DNA from: Spongiivirga citrea
GTDB taxonomy: Bacteria > Bacteroidota > Bacteroidia > Flavobacteriales > Flavobacteriaceae
NCBI RefSeq assembly: GCF_010671565.1
Contig: NZ_JAABOQ010000004.1
Location: 310,001-374,000, forward strand
DNA length: 64,000 nt
Direction: 5' to 3'
Shown piece after piece: positions 53,632-62,087 of the stretch. The translations under genes and the position numbers were made by a program. The first letter of the stretch is position 1, and every line of letters starts with the position of its first letter. The notes under the pieces were generated by a model. That model was not told where the DNA came from. It made no database searches and was given only the letters and a program-made list of their open reading frames with translations.

Positions 53632-56040
53632 TTAAAGTAATTTATTTCCTTGATAATGAGATGTCAAGGTGACAAAAATCACAATACTAATAGAACTCAA
53701 AGGCATTAAAATTGCAGCCACGATCGGCGTTAAATATCCTGTTACCGCAAAGCCTAGTCCGATTAAGTTGTAGAGCAAAGAAAAGATAAAAGCATACTTA
53801 ATAATCTGAATGCCTTTTTTTGAAAGTCGCATCATATTCACCAGACTTTTAAAACGCTCAGCATCTAAAATACCATCGCAGGCTGGTGAAAATACATTGA
53901 TGTTTTCTGAGATTGCAATACCAACATCGCTTTGAGCCAAGGCACCAGAATCGTTTAAACCATCGCCTACCATCATTACGTTTTTATTTTCTTCTTGAAG
54001 CGACTTTATAAAATGGAGTTTGTCTTCTGGTTTTTGATCAAATAACAACTGGGTGTTTGGCGGTAAAAGTCTCGATAAGTACTCCTTTTCACCTTCATTA
54101 TCTCCTGAAAGAATAATAAGTTGGTAATCTTGTGAAAGGGCATTAAACACATCTTCAATCCCCGATCTGTATTCATTAGTCAAGATAAACTTTCCTCGAT
54201 AAGCATCATCCACACTTATATAAACTGATGTATTCTCTTTTTCCAAAACATCTGTACTACTATTAGATGTGGCCATTACAAAATCATGTGAGCCTATTTT
54301 CACTTTTCTATCTTCCCATTTCCCGACAATACCTTTGCCTATCTCCTCTTCAAAATCATCTAAGGTGCAGATATCATTTTCCTTTAAAATCGTATATAAG
54401 GTTCTGCTCAATGGGTGATTAGAAGCCTGTAAGGTAGCCTTTAATAATGATGACTCTTTTGTATTTAGACCATCACCCGTATAACTAATAGTACTCTTCT
54501 CATTGGTAGTTAAAGTCCCTGTTTTATCAAATACTATGGTATCAATCTGCGCCATTTGTTCAATAACCTCGCTATTTTTTAAATACAGTTTATTTCGACC
54601 ATAAATGCGCAACAAATTACCCAATGTAAAAGGAGCTGCCAGCGCTATTGCACATGGACAGGCTACTATCAATACAGCAGTAAAAACGTTTAACGCTAAA
54701 GAAGGATCGTAAAAAAGCCAAAAAATAGTAGTGACTAAGGCAATACTGAGAATTGTAATAGTAAAATGCTTACTTATCTTATCAGTAAGTGTCTGAAAGG
54801 TATTTTGTCGATTGCTATCAAACACTTTGTTAGACCATAATTGTGTGAGGTAACTTTGCTTAACGCTATTAATTACCTCTAGTTCTATGACACTACCTTC
54901 CTGTCTTCCTCCTGCAAAAATTTGATCGCCAGATTTTTTAAAAATAGGCACGGCTTCGCCGGTTACAAAGCTATAATCTATATAGGCCGTTCCTTTTGTT
55001 AATATGGCATCGACGGGAATGAGCTCTCCATTTCTTATAAGGATACGATCCCCTTTATTAAGCTCGTTGACATGGGTTTGTTCTTCTTTTTTAATAGAAG
55101 GATGACCATTGATTTTTGTGCTGCTTAGTTTGGTAACAGCAATAGGAAAATAAGATTTATAATCTCTTTCAAATGAAAGAAAAGAATAAGTTTTCTGTTG
55201 AAAAAACTTACCTAACAACAGAAAGAATACCAAACCGGCCATACTGTCGAAAAATCCGGTTCCCCAATCCATATACACTTCGATTGTAGAACGGATGAAC
55301 AGCACGGCAATTCCTATTGCAATGGGAACATCAATGTTTAAAATTTTTGAGCGAAGACCTTTAAAAGCAGAAATAAAATAGTCTTGGGCGGAATACACAA
55401 CAACTGGTAGCGCAAAGACGAACATCAGCCACCTAAAGACATGTTTATAACGTTCCAGCCAAAACTCATTAACCTCAAAATACTCAGGAAAGGACAAGAA
55501 CATAATATTACCAAAGGCAAAACCTGCAACCCCAAGTTTATAAATTAAACTTCGATCGATAGCTGTCTTTTTCTTGTCACTATCTTCTAAAGAAATCATT
55601 GGTTCGTAACCAATTCGACAAAGCAATTGTACTAAATTATACAAATTGATTTCTTGGCTATTAAATGTAATGCGTAGTGTTTTTTTTGGGAAATTAACCT
55701 GTGTTGTTTTAACAGCTGAGTTCAGCTTGTTCAGATTCTCAAGAATCCAAATACACGAACTACAATGAATTGAAGGAATTGTAAATTGAACTACCTGAAT
55801 ATCCTGTTCATTAAATGACAACAGCTTGTTGGCAATCGCCTCATTTTCTAGAAAATCAAACTTTCCTTCAAATCTTTTGGGAGTTATACCTGGAGTTTGC
55901 TCGAGGTCATAGTAAAACGTAAGGTCGTTGTCGTTTAAAATATCAAATACGGTCTTACAACCATGACAACAAAATGTTTTTTGTTGATGATTGATCAAAA
56001 CTTTATCACAATGATCACCGCAATGGAAACAGACCTCCAT
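53632..56040 (-). CDS. ccoI: P1B-type copper-transporting ATPase CcoI
   Basis: 802-residue inner-membrane ATPase that exports copper for assembly of cbb3 oxidase. The N-terminal Cys-rich metal-binding domain has CFHCGDHCDKVLINHQQKTF and CCHGCKTVF; an HMA-type domain has CSSCIWILENL. Eight helices are expected. Core motifs are VTGEAVP, the ion-binding CPCAIALA (near 461), the phosphorylation site DKTGTLT (near 504) and GDGLNDSGAL. It has its own Crp/Fnr-type promoter, separate from the ccoS operon 147 bp downstream. Confidence 0.95.
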   Translation of the reverse strand: MEVCFHCGDHCDKVLINHQQKTFCCHGCKTVFDILNDNDLTFYYDLEQTPGITPKRFEGKFDFLENEAIANKLLSFNEQDIQVVQFTIPSIHCSSCIWILENLNKLNSAVKTTQVNFPKKTLRITFNSQEINLYNLVQLLCRIGYEPMISLEDSDKKKTAIDRSLIYKLGVAGFAFGNIMFLSFPEYFEVNEFWLERYKHVFRWLMFVFALPVVVYSAQDYFISAFKGLRSKILNIDVPIAIGIAVLFIRSTIEVYMDWGTGFFDSMAGLVFFLLLGKFFQQKTYSFLSFERDYKSYFPIAVTKLSSTKINGHPSIKKEEQTHVNELNKGDRILIRNGELIPVDAILTKGTAYIDYSFVTGEAVPIFKKSGDQIFAGGRQEGSVIELEVINSVKQSYLTQLWSNKVFDSNRQNTFQTLTDKISKHFTITILSIALVTTIFWLFYDPSLALNVFTAVLIVACPCAIALAAPFTLGNLLRIYGRNKLYLKNSEVIEQMAQIDTIVFDKTGTLTTNEKSTISYTGDGLNTKESSLLKATLQASNHPLSRTLYTILKENDICTLDDFEEEIGKGIVGKWEDRKVKIGSHDFVMATSNSSTDVLEKENTSVYISVDDAYRGKFILTNEYRSGIEDVFNALSQDYQLIILSGDNEGEKEYLSRLLPPNTQLLFDQKPEDKLHFIKSLQEENKNVMMVGDGLNDSGALAQSDVGIAISENINVFSPACDGILDAERFKSLVNMMRLSKKGIQIIKYAFIFSLLYNLIGLGFAVTGYLTPIVAAILMPLSSISIVIFVTLTSHYQGNKLL

Positions 56041-56071
56041 AAACTTTTAATTCGCTCTTAATACCTAATGA

Positions 56072-56114
56072 CAAAATTCGGCTTTAGATAAAAGTAATTA
56101 CATGATAATTATCA
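56072..56114 (-). promoter_or_regulatory. Crp/Fnr-type operator and -7 box of ccoI
   Basis: TGATAATTATCA (56103-56114), a perfect dyad, is followed on the minus strand after 23 nt by GAATTTTG (56072-56079), a near -7 box. Confidence 0.68.
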
Positions 56115-56260
56115 GGATCTAATTTAAAATACTCTCTCTACCATATTGCTGTACTGATTAAAATAGTGTCACAAAAACTATGTAATACTTGTAACGAATA
56201 GTGGTTTTGTATGTAAACTAGAAGTGAAAGCTGTATTGATATAAATTCTAATTTCCGCAA

Positions 56261-57091
56261 TTATATTTTAAAAGTAAGTACCGGTCTCTCGGCGTGATTT
56301 ACAATATCTTCACCTATACTCCCTGTGAAAAAATGAGCAAGACCCTTTCGTCCGTGAGTAGGTAAACTAATCATATCGATATCAATTCCGTCGGCGTAAT
56401 TAAAAACACCACTTTCTACTGTGTAATCGTTATAAATTAAAACGTCATCAGAATTGAAGCGGTCTTCAGGATCTAATTGGTTGACGAACGTATCTATACG
56501 TTTACTGATTTCTGATGTATTCATAAATGATTCCGCGGGCAGGTTCACAAATAGAAGTTTGACTTCAATATCGAACAGCTTAAAAAATGCCATTGCCCTT
56601 TTAAATACTTCCAAGTTCTCTTCTCTAAAGTCGCAAGCAAAAACAGCATCCTTAATAGTAAAGTCATCTGTGTCTTTTACTACTAATACAGGTACTGATG
56701 ATCGTCGCACTACCTTCTCGGTGTTCGACCCCACAAACATTTCTGTTAGACCACTACTACCATGAGATCCCATTACAATAAGATCAGCTTCATGTTCTAT
56801 GACTAGTTCTTCTATAACACCAAAATCTTGATAATTCTTTACGACTTGCTGTATCGATAGTCCCTCTAAATAGGGCTTATTTAAAAACTCTTCAAATTTG
56901 CTTTGAGCAAGTTTGACAAAGAACAAACTGTCAATAGTGCCTACATGATCTTTGGTCAAAACAGCATTGCTAATTCCCATCATATGTACAGTAATAATTT
57001 CTGCATTATGTTTTCTAGCGATATCGGCAGCCACTTTTAGTGCATTTTCGGCATAAGTCGAAAAATCAACGGGTACGAGAATTTTTTTCAT
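56261..57091 (-). CDS. Universal stress protein, tandem UspA domains
   Basis: 276-residue cytoplasmic protein of two Usp domains. The longest frame begins with TTG at 57124; the ATG at 57091 gives the standard MKKILVPVDFSTYAENALKV. Domain 1 has the ATP-binding signature GSHGSSGLTEMFVGSNTEKV and domain 2 the matching THGRKGLAHFFTGSIGEDIV, so both may bind ATP. UspA proteins are often induced in low oxygen; here a Crp/Fnr-type dyad upstream supports this. The gene lies between ccoI and the TSUP permease. Confidence 0.92.
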   Translation of the reverse strand: MKKILVPVDFSTYAENALKVAADIARKHNAEIITVHMMGISNAVLTKDHVGTIDSLFFVKLAQSKFEEFLNKPYLEGLSIQQVVKNYQDFGVIEELVIEHEADLIVMGSHGSSGLTEMFVGSNTEKVVRRSSVPVLVVKDTDDFTIKDAVFACDFREENLEVFKRAMAFFKLFDIEVKLLFVNLPAESFMNTSEISKRIDTFVNQLDPEDRFNSDDVLIYNDYTVESGVFNYADGIDIDMISLPTHGRKGLAHFFTGSIGEDIVNHAERPVLTFKI

Positions 57092-57128
57092 AACGATAAA
57101 ATTTAGAGTAAACTGATTATTCAATATT

Positions 57129-57171
57129 CGAAATTACCGTTAATACCCACGAAAAAAGATGATAAAAATCA
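57129..57171 (-). promoter_or_regulatory. Crp/Fnr-type operator and -7 box of the uspA-like gene
   Basis: TGATTTTTATCA on the minus strand (57160-57171, perfect dyad) is followed after 23 nt by TAATTTCG (57129-57136), one mismatch from a -7 box. The predicted start of transcription near 57124 rules out the TTG there as the translation start. Confidence 0.68.
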
Positions 57172-57265
57172 GTTGAGAGCGCTTTTAATTGGTGAATTTG
57201 TTACTAAACTAAAAGAGAAATGAGCCTAAAACAACACTAATTAGAAAAGAGTGCAATACGGACTT

Positions 57266-58009
57266 TTAGGTAAAAAAGAGCTTTACAGAAGCCAATACAA
57301 GCACAAATGCGAGTAAATATCGAAGTCGACTATTGGTCATCTTTTTGCTTCCATAATAACCACCGGCAGCGCCTCCGATTAGGGCTATTACCACCATTAG
57401 CAAAGACCATTTATTTAGATCAACACCATTACTAAACTGACCTGCCAAGCCCGCTGCTGAATTAACCCAAATGAATAAGGCTGAAACAGCTGCTGCCTGT
57501 TTCATTTTTCCCCAATGAAGTAATAAAATGACAGGACTTAAAATAATACCTCCTCCTATACCAATTAGACCTGAGAAGAATCCGATAATACCACCAATCA
57601 ATAATCCTTGCCAAAGCTTAACATCCTTTATGGTTTCATTTTCTTTACCAAAAACATTAAGCATTTTCAGGATTGCAAAGATTAACAATACAGCAAGTAT
57701 TTTCTTGTAGAGGCCCGCATCAATCTCCATAGTACCCCCTAAAAATGCCATAGGGATGGACGAAACAGCAAAGTATAAAAAGAGCTTTTTGTTGAAGTAT
57801 CCTTGTCTATAATAATGATAAAAGGCTATTCCAGCTACAAACAGATTAAGTAACAATGCTGTCGGTTTCATTGTGTCAGGAGCAAATGAAAATAAGGACA
57901 TAAGGGCTAAGTAACCACTAGCACCGCCATGACCCACACCAGCATACAAAAATGCCACAACAGGAAGTATTATTAAAAACAGCCAAAACAAGCTGGAATC
58001 AGCAGGCAT
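57266..58009 (-). CDS. TSUP-family (TauE/SafE) permease
   Basis: 247-residue inner-membrane protein with about eight helices. The TSUP motifs appear twice, as expected from internal duplication: FLYAGVGHGGASGYLALMSL near the start and GLIGIGGGIILSPVILLLHW in the second half. Members export sulfite, sulfoacetate or other small anions; the substrate here is unknown. It is the only gene between the operon beginning beyond 64000 and uspA on this strand, and it has no Crp/Fnr-type site. Confidence 0.9.
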   Translation of the reverse strand: MPADSSLFWLFLIILPVVAFLYAGVGHGGASGYLALMSLFSFAPDTMKPTALLLNLFVAGIAFYHYYRQGYFNKKLFLYFAVSSIPMAFLGGTMEIDAGLYKKILAVLLIFAILKMLNVFGKENETIKDVKLWQGLLIGGIIGFFSGLIGIGGGIILSPVILLLHWGKMKQAAAVSALFIWVNSAAGLAGQFSNGVDLNKWSLLMVVIALIGGAAGGYYGSKKMTNSRLRYLLAFVLVLASVKLFFT

Positions 58010-58117
58010 AAAAAGTTACTATTAAAATACTATTCTAAAGTAAGATACCTTTTGATTATAGCCATTGAAAAGTGGCATTTATTTATGGTAAACCTTCATT
58101 TAGAAGACCTTTAAATA

Positions 58118-60247
58118 TTACCAGAAATAAATTTCATCGACAAATAGCCAAGATGGATTGCCCGCGCTTGGATGCCAATCAGGTAATTTGCCATAGTTCT
58201 CAATTTTTACTTTAAAATACCGTGTCTTCGTATTAGGAATAGCAAGTGTTACTTTTTTGTTTTCGGCATCACCACCCTCACCACTTCTAGAGATTGAAAT
58301 ATCCCCTATTTCTTTGTAAGCACCATTTTTTGTACTTGAAGTGAATACCTTAAACTTTTTCGGATAGAATATCCAACTTCCTGTATCCTCGAGACATTGA
58401 AACGAAACATTATTTACCAATTGTATACTCCCTAAATCAATTGTCGCCTCTAGATCATTGCCAAAATAGCCTACCCAACTTCCGTCACTAAAGGTTAAAC
58501 TTCCTTCGCTTAAATCAAACAACTTTTCTGGATTTGGATAACGTTCATCTGGTGCCTTTTTCATTGTGTAGTCCTCAACCTTATGCAGCACCTTTACATA
58601 CTGGCATGTTACTACCTTGCTTGGAGACCAATTCTCTTTAAAGGCACGTACCTTAAAAATCGTCGATTTATCTAGTGTCAGCTTTTCTGATATTATTGGA
58701 TTATTTTTATCCGGTTTAGACCCATCTAAAGTGTAGTGTAGGTCTACATTTTTTAAGTGACTTAATACGGTTAATTGAATTGTGTCTTTGAACAATGTTT
58801 GAGTAGGAATGATTTCGGGTTTTTCCAAACTTACATCCCCTACAAAGTCCTCATTAATGCTGTTTTGGATATCTATTTTATAATCTGAAGCAAGGTTAAT
58901 CGCTGTGGCTCTATCAACCTTGGTATTCCATGCATACACTTTTTTAGGTTGTATTTCGCTTAACAAACTAGTCAGTCCGTCGTTAGAAATGCTCGTATTA
59001 AATAGGTTTAAAACCTCTAGTCTACTTAGCTTTTTTAGGTTCTTTAGTGCCTTGTCAGTTATTACAGGACTATTGATTCGCAAGTATTTTAAATTAATGA
59101 ATTTGTTGAACCCCGCCGTCATTTCATCAGTAAGTTCAGCTGAATGAAAATCTAGTTCAACAATCTGTTTTTTTAAATCGAATAGTGTCTCAATCGTCTC
59201 CTTTGATAGGCTTTTTTCAATAAATTTAACATTTAGTGAAGCCATGCCGGGCACAATTTCTGTAACTCTAAAACCAGCTTTACGCACTTCCTCAATGTCA
59301 CTTTTAGAAGCCTTAGGGATTTCAATTTTGTTGAAAACAAGGTACTTTTCAAGCTTTCGTGATAGTGTATCATTATCTTTTACCCCAGTAACATAATTTT
59401 CAAAATTAGCTCCCGTGTTTATCCAATGTTTAACAAGCCAAATTTCATCTTTGGTTAACTGTTCTTTACCCTCAGGAGGCATATGTTCTTCATCAGAAAT
59501 TGGTAGTAGTAGTCTTGAATATAGTAGGCTCGCCTGTGCGTTGCCAGCAACAACATTAGAACCCTGCTCACCTCCTTTTAAAATAGAAGCCGGAGTTAAT
59601 AAAGATAATTTCCCTTTTTGCTTGCTCGCATTATGACACTGTACACATTTCTTATCAAATATTTTAGCAACTACATTAGCATACAAACGCAAGCTATCCT
59701 TAACCTCAATAGTCTTTTCTGTTTTTGGAGCTCTTGCATACTCAATTAAAAAAGAATCTCCATGCGTTAAAATACTACCATAATGTCCAGCTATGCCTAT
59801 ACCGATAATTGATAAGAACAAAATAGGAAAGAACAGTTTTTTCGAATTAAAGTCAGGCTTTATACTTAAATAGAAAAGCAATGCAATCACGATAGCCGTG
59901 CCAATGCCCGTATATAAATGCCAGTCTAAAGTGTTAGATTGATAGCCACCTTCTAATGAAAGAAAATAACCTAAAAAGCAAGTTAGTATTGAAAAAAAGG
60001 AAGTGAAACCAAGTAAGTTTCTGATAACAGCTTGCTGATAGTTTTTTTGAAATCTCCCTAATACATCTAGGAAAAAAGTAACCACCAAAGCACCAATAGG
60101 TAAATGCAATAATAAGGGGTGAAATCTTCCTAAAAAGAGAACGAAACGAGGAGGTTCATTTTGCTTAATGGCATAGATAGTAAGTAGGCCAAATACAAGT
60201 GTCAATCCTATAAATAGTGGTCGGTAAAGCCCTTTTTTATTTCTCAT
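58118..60247 (-). CDS. Membrane haem-c protein with LRR, CHB_HEX and galactose-binding-like modules
   Basis: 709-residue multi-domain membrane protein. About four helices (20-160; RFHPLLLHLPIGALVVTFFL, a DUF2231-like stretch) are followed by a planctomycete-type cytochrome c domain with CVQCHNASKQKGKLSLL (Cys near 202) and MPPEGKEQLTKDEIWLVKHW. Then come leucine-rich repeats (LKYLRINSPVITDKALKNLK) and a chitobiase-type module (LHYTLDGSKPDKNNP). A galactose-binding-like tail contains EDTGSWIFYPKKFKVF and ends LPDWHPSAGNPSWLFVDEIY. The tail is clearly related to that of the gene just upstream. Its ATG overlaps that gene's stop (TAATG). A role in electron transfer coupled to sugar handling is inference. 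Confidence 0.85.
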   Translation of the reverse strand: MRNKKGLYRPLFIGLTLVFGLLTIYAIKQNEPPRFVLFLGRFHPLLLHLPIGALVVTFFLDVLGRFQKNYQQAVIRNLLGFTSFFSILTCFLGYFLSLEGGYQSNTLDWHLYTGIGTAIVIALLFYLSIKPDFNSKKLFFPILFLSIIGIGIAGHYGSILTHGDSFLIEYARAPKTEKTIEVKDSLRLYANVVAKIFDKKCVQCHNASKQKGKLSLLTPASILKGGEQGSNVVAGNAQASLLYSRLLLPISDEEHMPPEGKEQLTKDEIWLVKHWINTGANFENYVTGVKDNDTLSRKLEKYLVFNKIEIPKASKSDIEEVRKAGFRVTEIVPGMASLNVKFIEKSLSKETIETLFDLKKQIVELDFHSAELTDEMTAGFNKFINLKYLRINSPVITDKALKNLKKLSRLEVLNLFNTSISNDGLTSLLSEIQPKKVYAWNTKVDRATAINLASDYKIDIQNSINEDFVGDVSLEKPEIIPTQTLFKDTIQLTVLSHLKNVDLHYTLDGSKPDKNNPIISEKLTLDKSTIFKVRAFKENWSPSKVVTCQYVKVLHKVEDYTMKKAPDERYPNPEKLFDLSEGSLTFSDGSWVGYFGNDLEATIDLGSIQLVNNVSFQCLEDTGSWIFYPKKFKVFTSSTKNGAYKEIGDISISRSGEGGDAENKKVTLAIPNTKTRYFKVKIENYGKLPDWHPSAGNPSWLFVDEIYFW

Positions 60248-61038
60248 TAATTAAAAATCCATTCATCCATAAATAGCCACGCTTTCAGCCCTTTTCCAGG
60301 ATGCCATTCAGGAAGTTCTTTTAAATTTTGAACGTGTATTGTTAAATACTGCACTGTTTTTTCAATTGGAATTTCTACATCTGCCAGTGCTAACGTATCT
60401 GATTTTAAATTAGGTATTTGGACCCTAATTGAATCAGTTTTGTTCAAGTATACAATAACATTTTCGGGAGGAAAAATCCATGATCCTGTATCAACAAGAT
60501 AGGCCATTGTAATTTTCTCCAAATGAACTTTTTTCCCAAAATCAATCCGAGCCTTAGCTATGGTATCAAAACCAATCCACTCGGCATCAGTAAAGCTGAG
60601 CGATGCTTTTTTATGATCTACCAGCCCCTTAGCTCCCATACCTGGATACTTTATGCTAGCTTTTGTTCGCAATTGTATTGCGATAGTATCCATTCCCTTT
60701 TGATATATCTTCACAGTTGTGGTCTCGCTAGGTGTCCACTCGGGATGAAATGCCTTAAAACTATAGGTTCCTGCTTCTGTTATTTGAATCGGATTTTTAT
60801 AAGACAACGCATTTTCAGTCGGATCTGTTCCATCAAAGGTATATCGCAATTTAACGTCTTCCATTTTGAAATCAGCGGATAGTACTATCGAAGAATCAAT
60901 AATGGTACTAGTGGTTAAAACCCGTGGTGGTGCTAACTTGATTTGCTGTGTTTGTAAAAATGCAGAAGGCCTTTCCGCCTTTTTATCACAACCGAAAAAC
61001 AGGCAGACTAGTAATACTATCTTGAGTAATCGCATCAT
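60247..61038 (-). CDS. Lipoprotein with chitobiase-type and galactose-binding-like modules
   Basis: 263-residue predicted lipoprotein. The open frame begins with GTG at 61080; the ATG at 61038 overlaps the upstream stop (ATGATGA) and gives MMRLLKIVLLVCLFFGC as lipoprotein signal. A chitobiase/hexosaminidase C-terminal-like module (LRYTFDGTDPTENALSYKNP) is followed by a domain with VDTGSWIFPPENVIVYL and LPEWHPGKGLKAWLFMDEWI. The latter half closely parallels the C-terminus of the 709-residue protein encoded next, suggesting duplication. No catalytic residues are evident; carbohydrate or surface binding is likely. Confidence 0.85.
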   Translation of the reverse strand: MMRLLKIVLLVCLFFGCDKKAERPSAFLQTQQIKLAPPRVLTTSTIIDSSIVLSADFKMEDVKLRYTFDGTDPTENALSYKNPIQITEAGTYSFKAFHPEWTPSETTTVKIYQKGMDTIAIQLRTKASIKYPGMGAKGLVDHKKASLSFTDAEWIGFDTIAKARIDFGKKVHLEKITMAYLVDTGSWIFPPENVIVYLNKTDSIRVQIPNLKSDTLALADVEIPIEKTVQYLTIHVQNLKELPEWHPGKGLKAWLFMDEWIFN

Positions 61039-62084
61039 ACCCGCGTTAATTTTATGGGATAGGTTTGTCCAGAATTCCACTGGGCAACATACATATTCTC
61101 ATCATCGTCTATGCAAACATCATGTGGGTGTTGAAATAATCGAACCGTTTGGTATAGCTCTTGTAATTCTCCTTTTTGATAAGCTGGAGCCGTTGCACCA
61201 GGACAGGATACCACTTCATTTTTCTCATTCATTATCAATACAAATCCAGAATCAAAGTCACTACTGTTTTTGGAACGCAAAACCGCAAAGTAAATTTCAC
61301 TTTTATGTATAACGGGACGACAAATTAATGCACCTGGGACATTTATGGTTTCTATAAATTTTCCGTCAAGTGTAAATCGCTTCAATTGGTTTAGTTCTCT
61401 AGCCGTAATTAATAACGATGGATTATGGACATCTCGGTTGTCGAAACAAATACCATGAGCATTTAGAAATTGTTCTTCTCCCTCTCCTCTGCCTCCAAAT
61501 ACATTAAGCAACTGTCCTTTGCCATCATAATGTATAATATGCTGCTCTCCATAACCATCGGCAACATAAATATCTCCATTGCTTGAAACTGCAGTTTCCG
61601 TTGGCCTAAAGGAGTTTTTAGTAGTGTAAAGTCCGGTTTCCTTTGGGTAATCCATGGTAAGAACAGGCCTACCCTCTATAGTGGTTTTTATAATTTGATT
61701 ACGTTCAAAATCGCTTATTAACAAAAAGTCCGTCCCATTTTCCTTAACCAATGTTAATCCGTGTGCCCCAGGATATTCAGTACCCCAGGTTTCTAATAAC
61801 TTGCCAGACTTATCGTAAACAATCACATTATTCTTAATATGATTTGTCAGTAAAATGATGCGTCCTTTCGAGTCTTGTACCATCTCATGACAATCGTTTA
61901 CTGGAGTTTTTGAAGGATCGAGCATTCCCCAACCCAAATCCACCTTATAGCGATGAGAATTATGCCCAATAATTACATCCTTGTTATTATTGGATGAGAA
62001 CGCACTGGCATAGAAAGGTCCGGATAATAACCCCAAGGTAGCAAGTGACGATTGTTTTAAAAAAGATCTACGGTTATAACTCAT
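61035..62084 (-). CDS. Tat-exported NHL-type six-bladed beta-propeller protein
   Basis: 349-residue exported protein. The N-terminus NRRSFLKQSSLATLGLL is a twin-arginine signal. The mature part is an NHL/SMP-30-like propeller: DCHEMVQDSKGRIILLTNHI, AHGLTLVKENGTDFLLISDF, SNGDIYVADGYGEQHIIHYD, FLNAHGICFDNRD and PHDVCIDDDENMYVAQWNSG. The repeated AHG/PHD patterns with His resemble peptidyl-alpha-hydroxyglycine lyase-like proteins, but the function is unknown. The stop overlaps the next gene by 4 bp and the start lies 3 nt after the DUF1501 stop. Confidence 0.87.
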   Translation of the reverse strand: MSYNRRSFLKQSSLATLGLLSGPFYASAFSSNNNKDVIIGHNSHRYKVDLGWGMLDPSKTPVNDCHEMVQDSKGRIILLTNHIKNNVIVYDKSGKLLETWGTEYPGAHGLTLVKENGTDFLLISDFERNQIIKTTIEGRPVLTMDYPKETGLYTTKNSFRPTETAVSSNGDIYVADGYGEQHIIHYDGKGQLLNVFGGRGEGEEQFLNAHGICFDNRDVHNPSLLITARELNQLKRFTLDGKFIETINVPGALICRPVIHKSEIYFAVLRSKNSSDFDSGFVLIMNEKNEVVSCPGATAPAYQKGELQELYQTVRLFQHPHDVCIDDDENMYVAQWNSGQTYPIKLTRV

Positions 62085-62087
62085 TCT

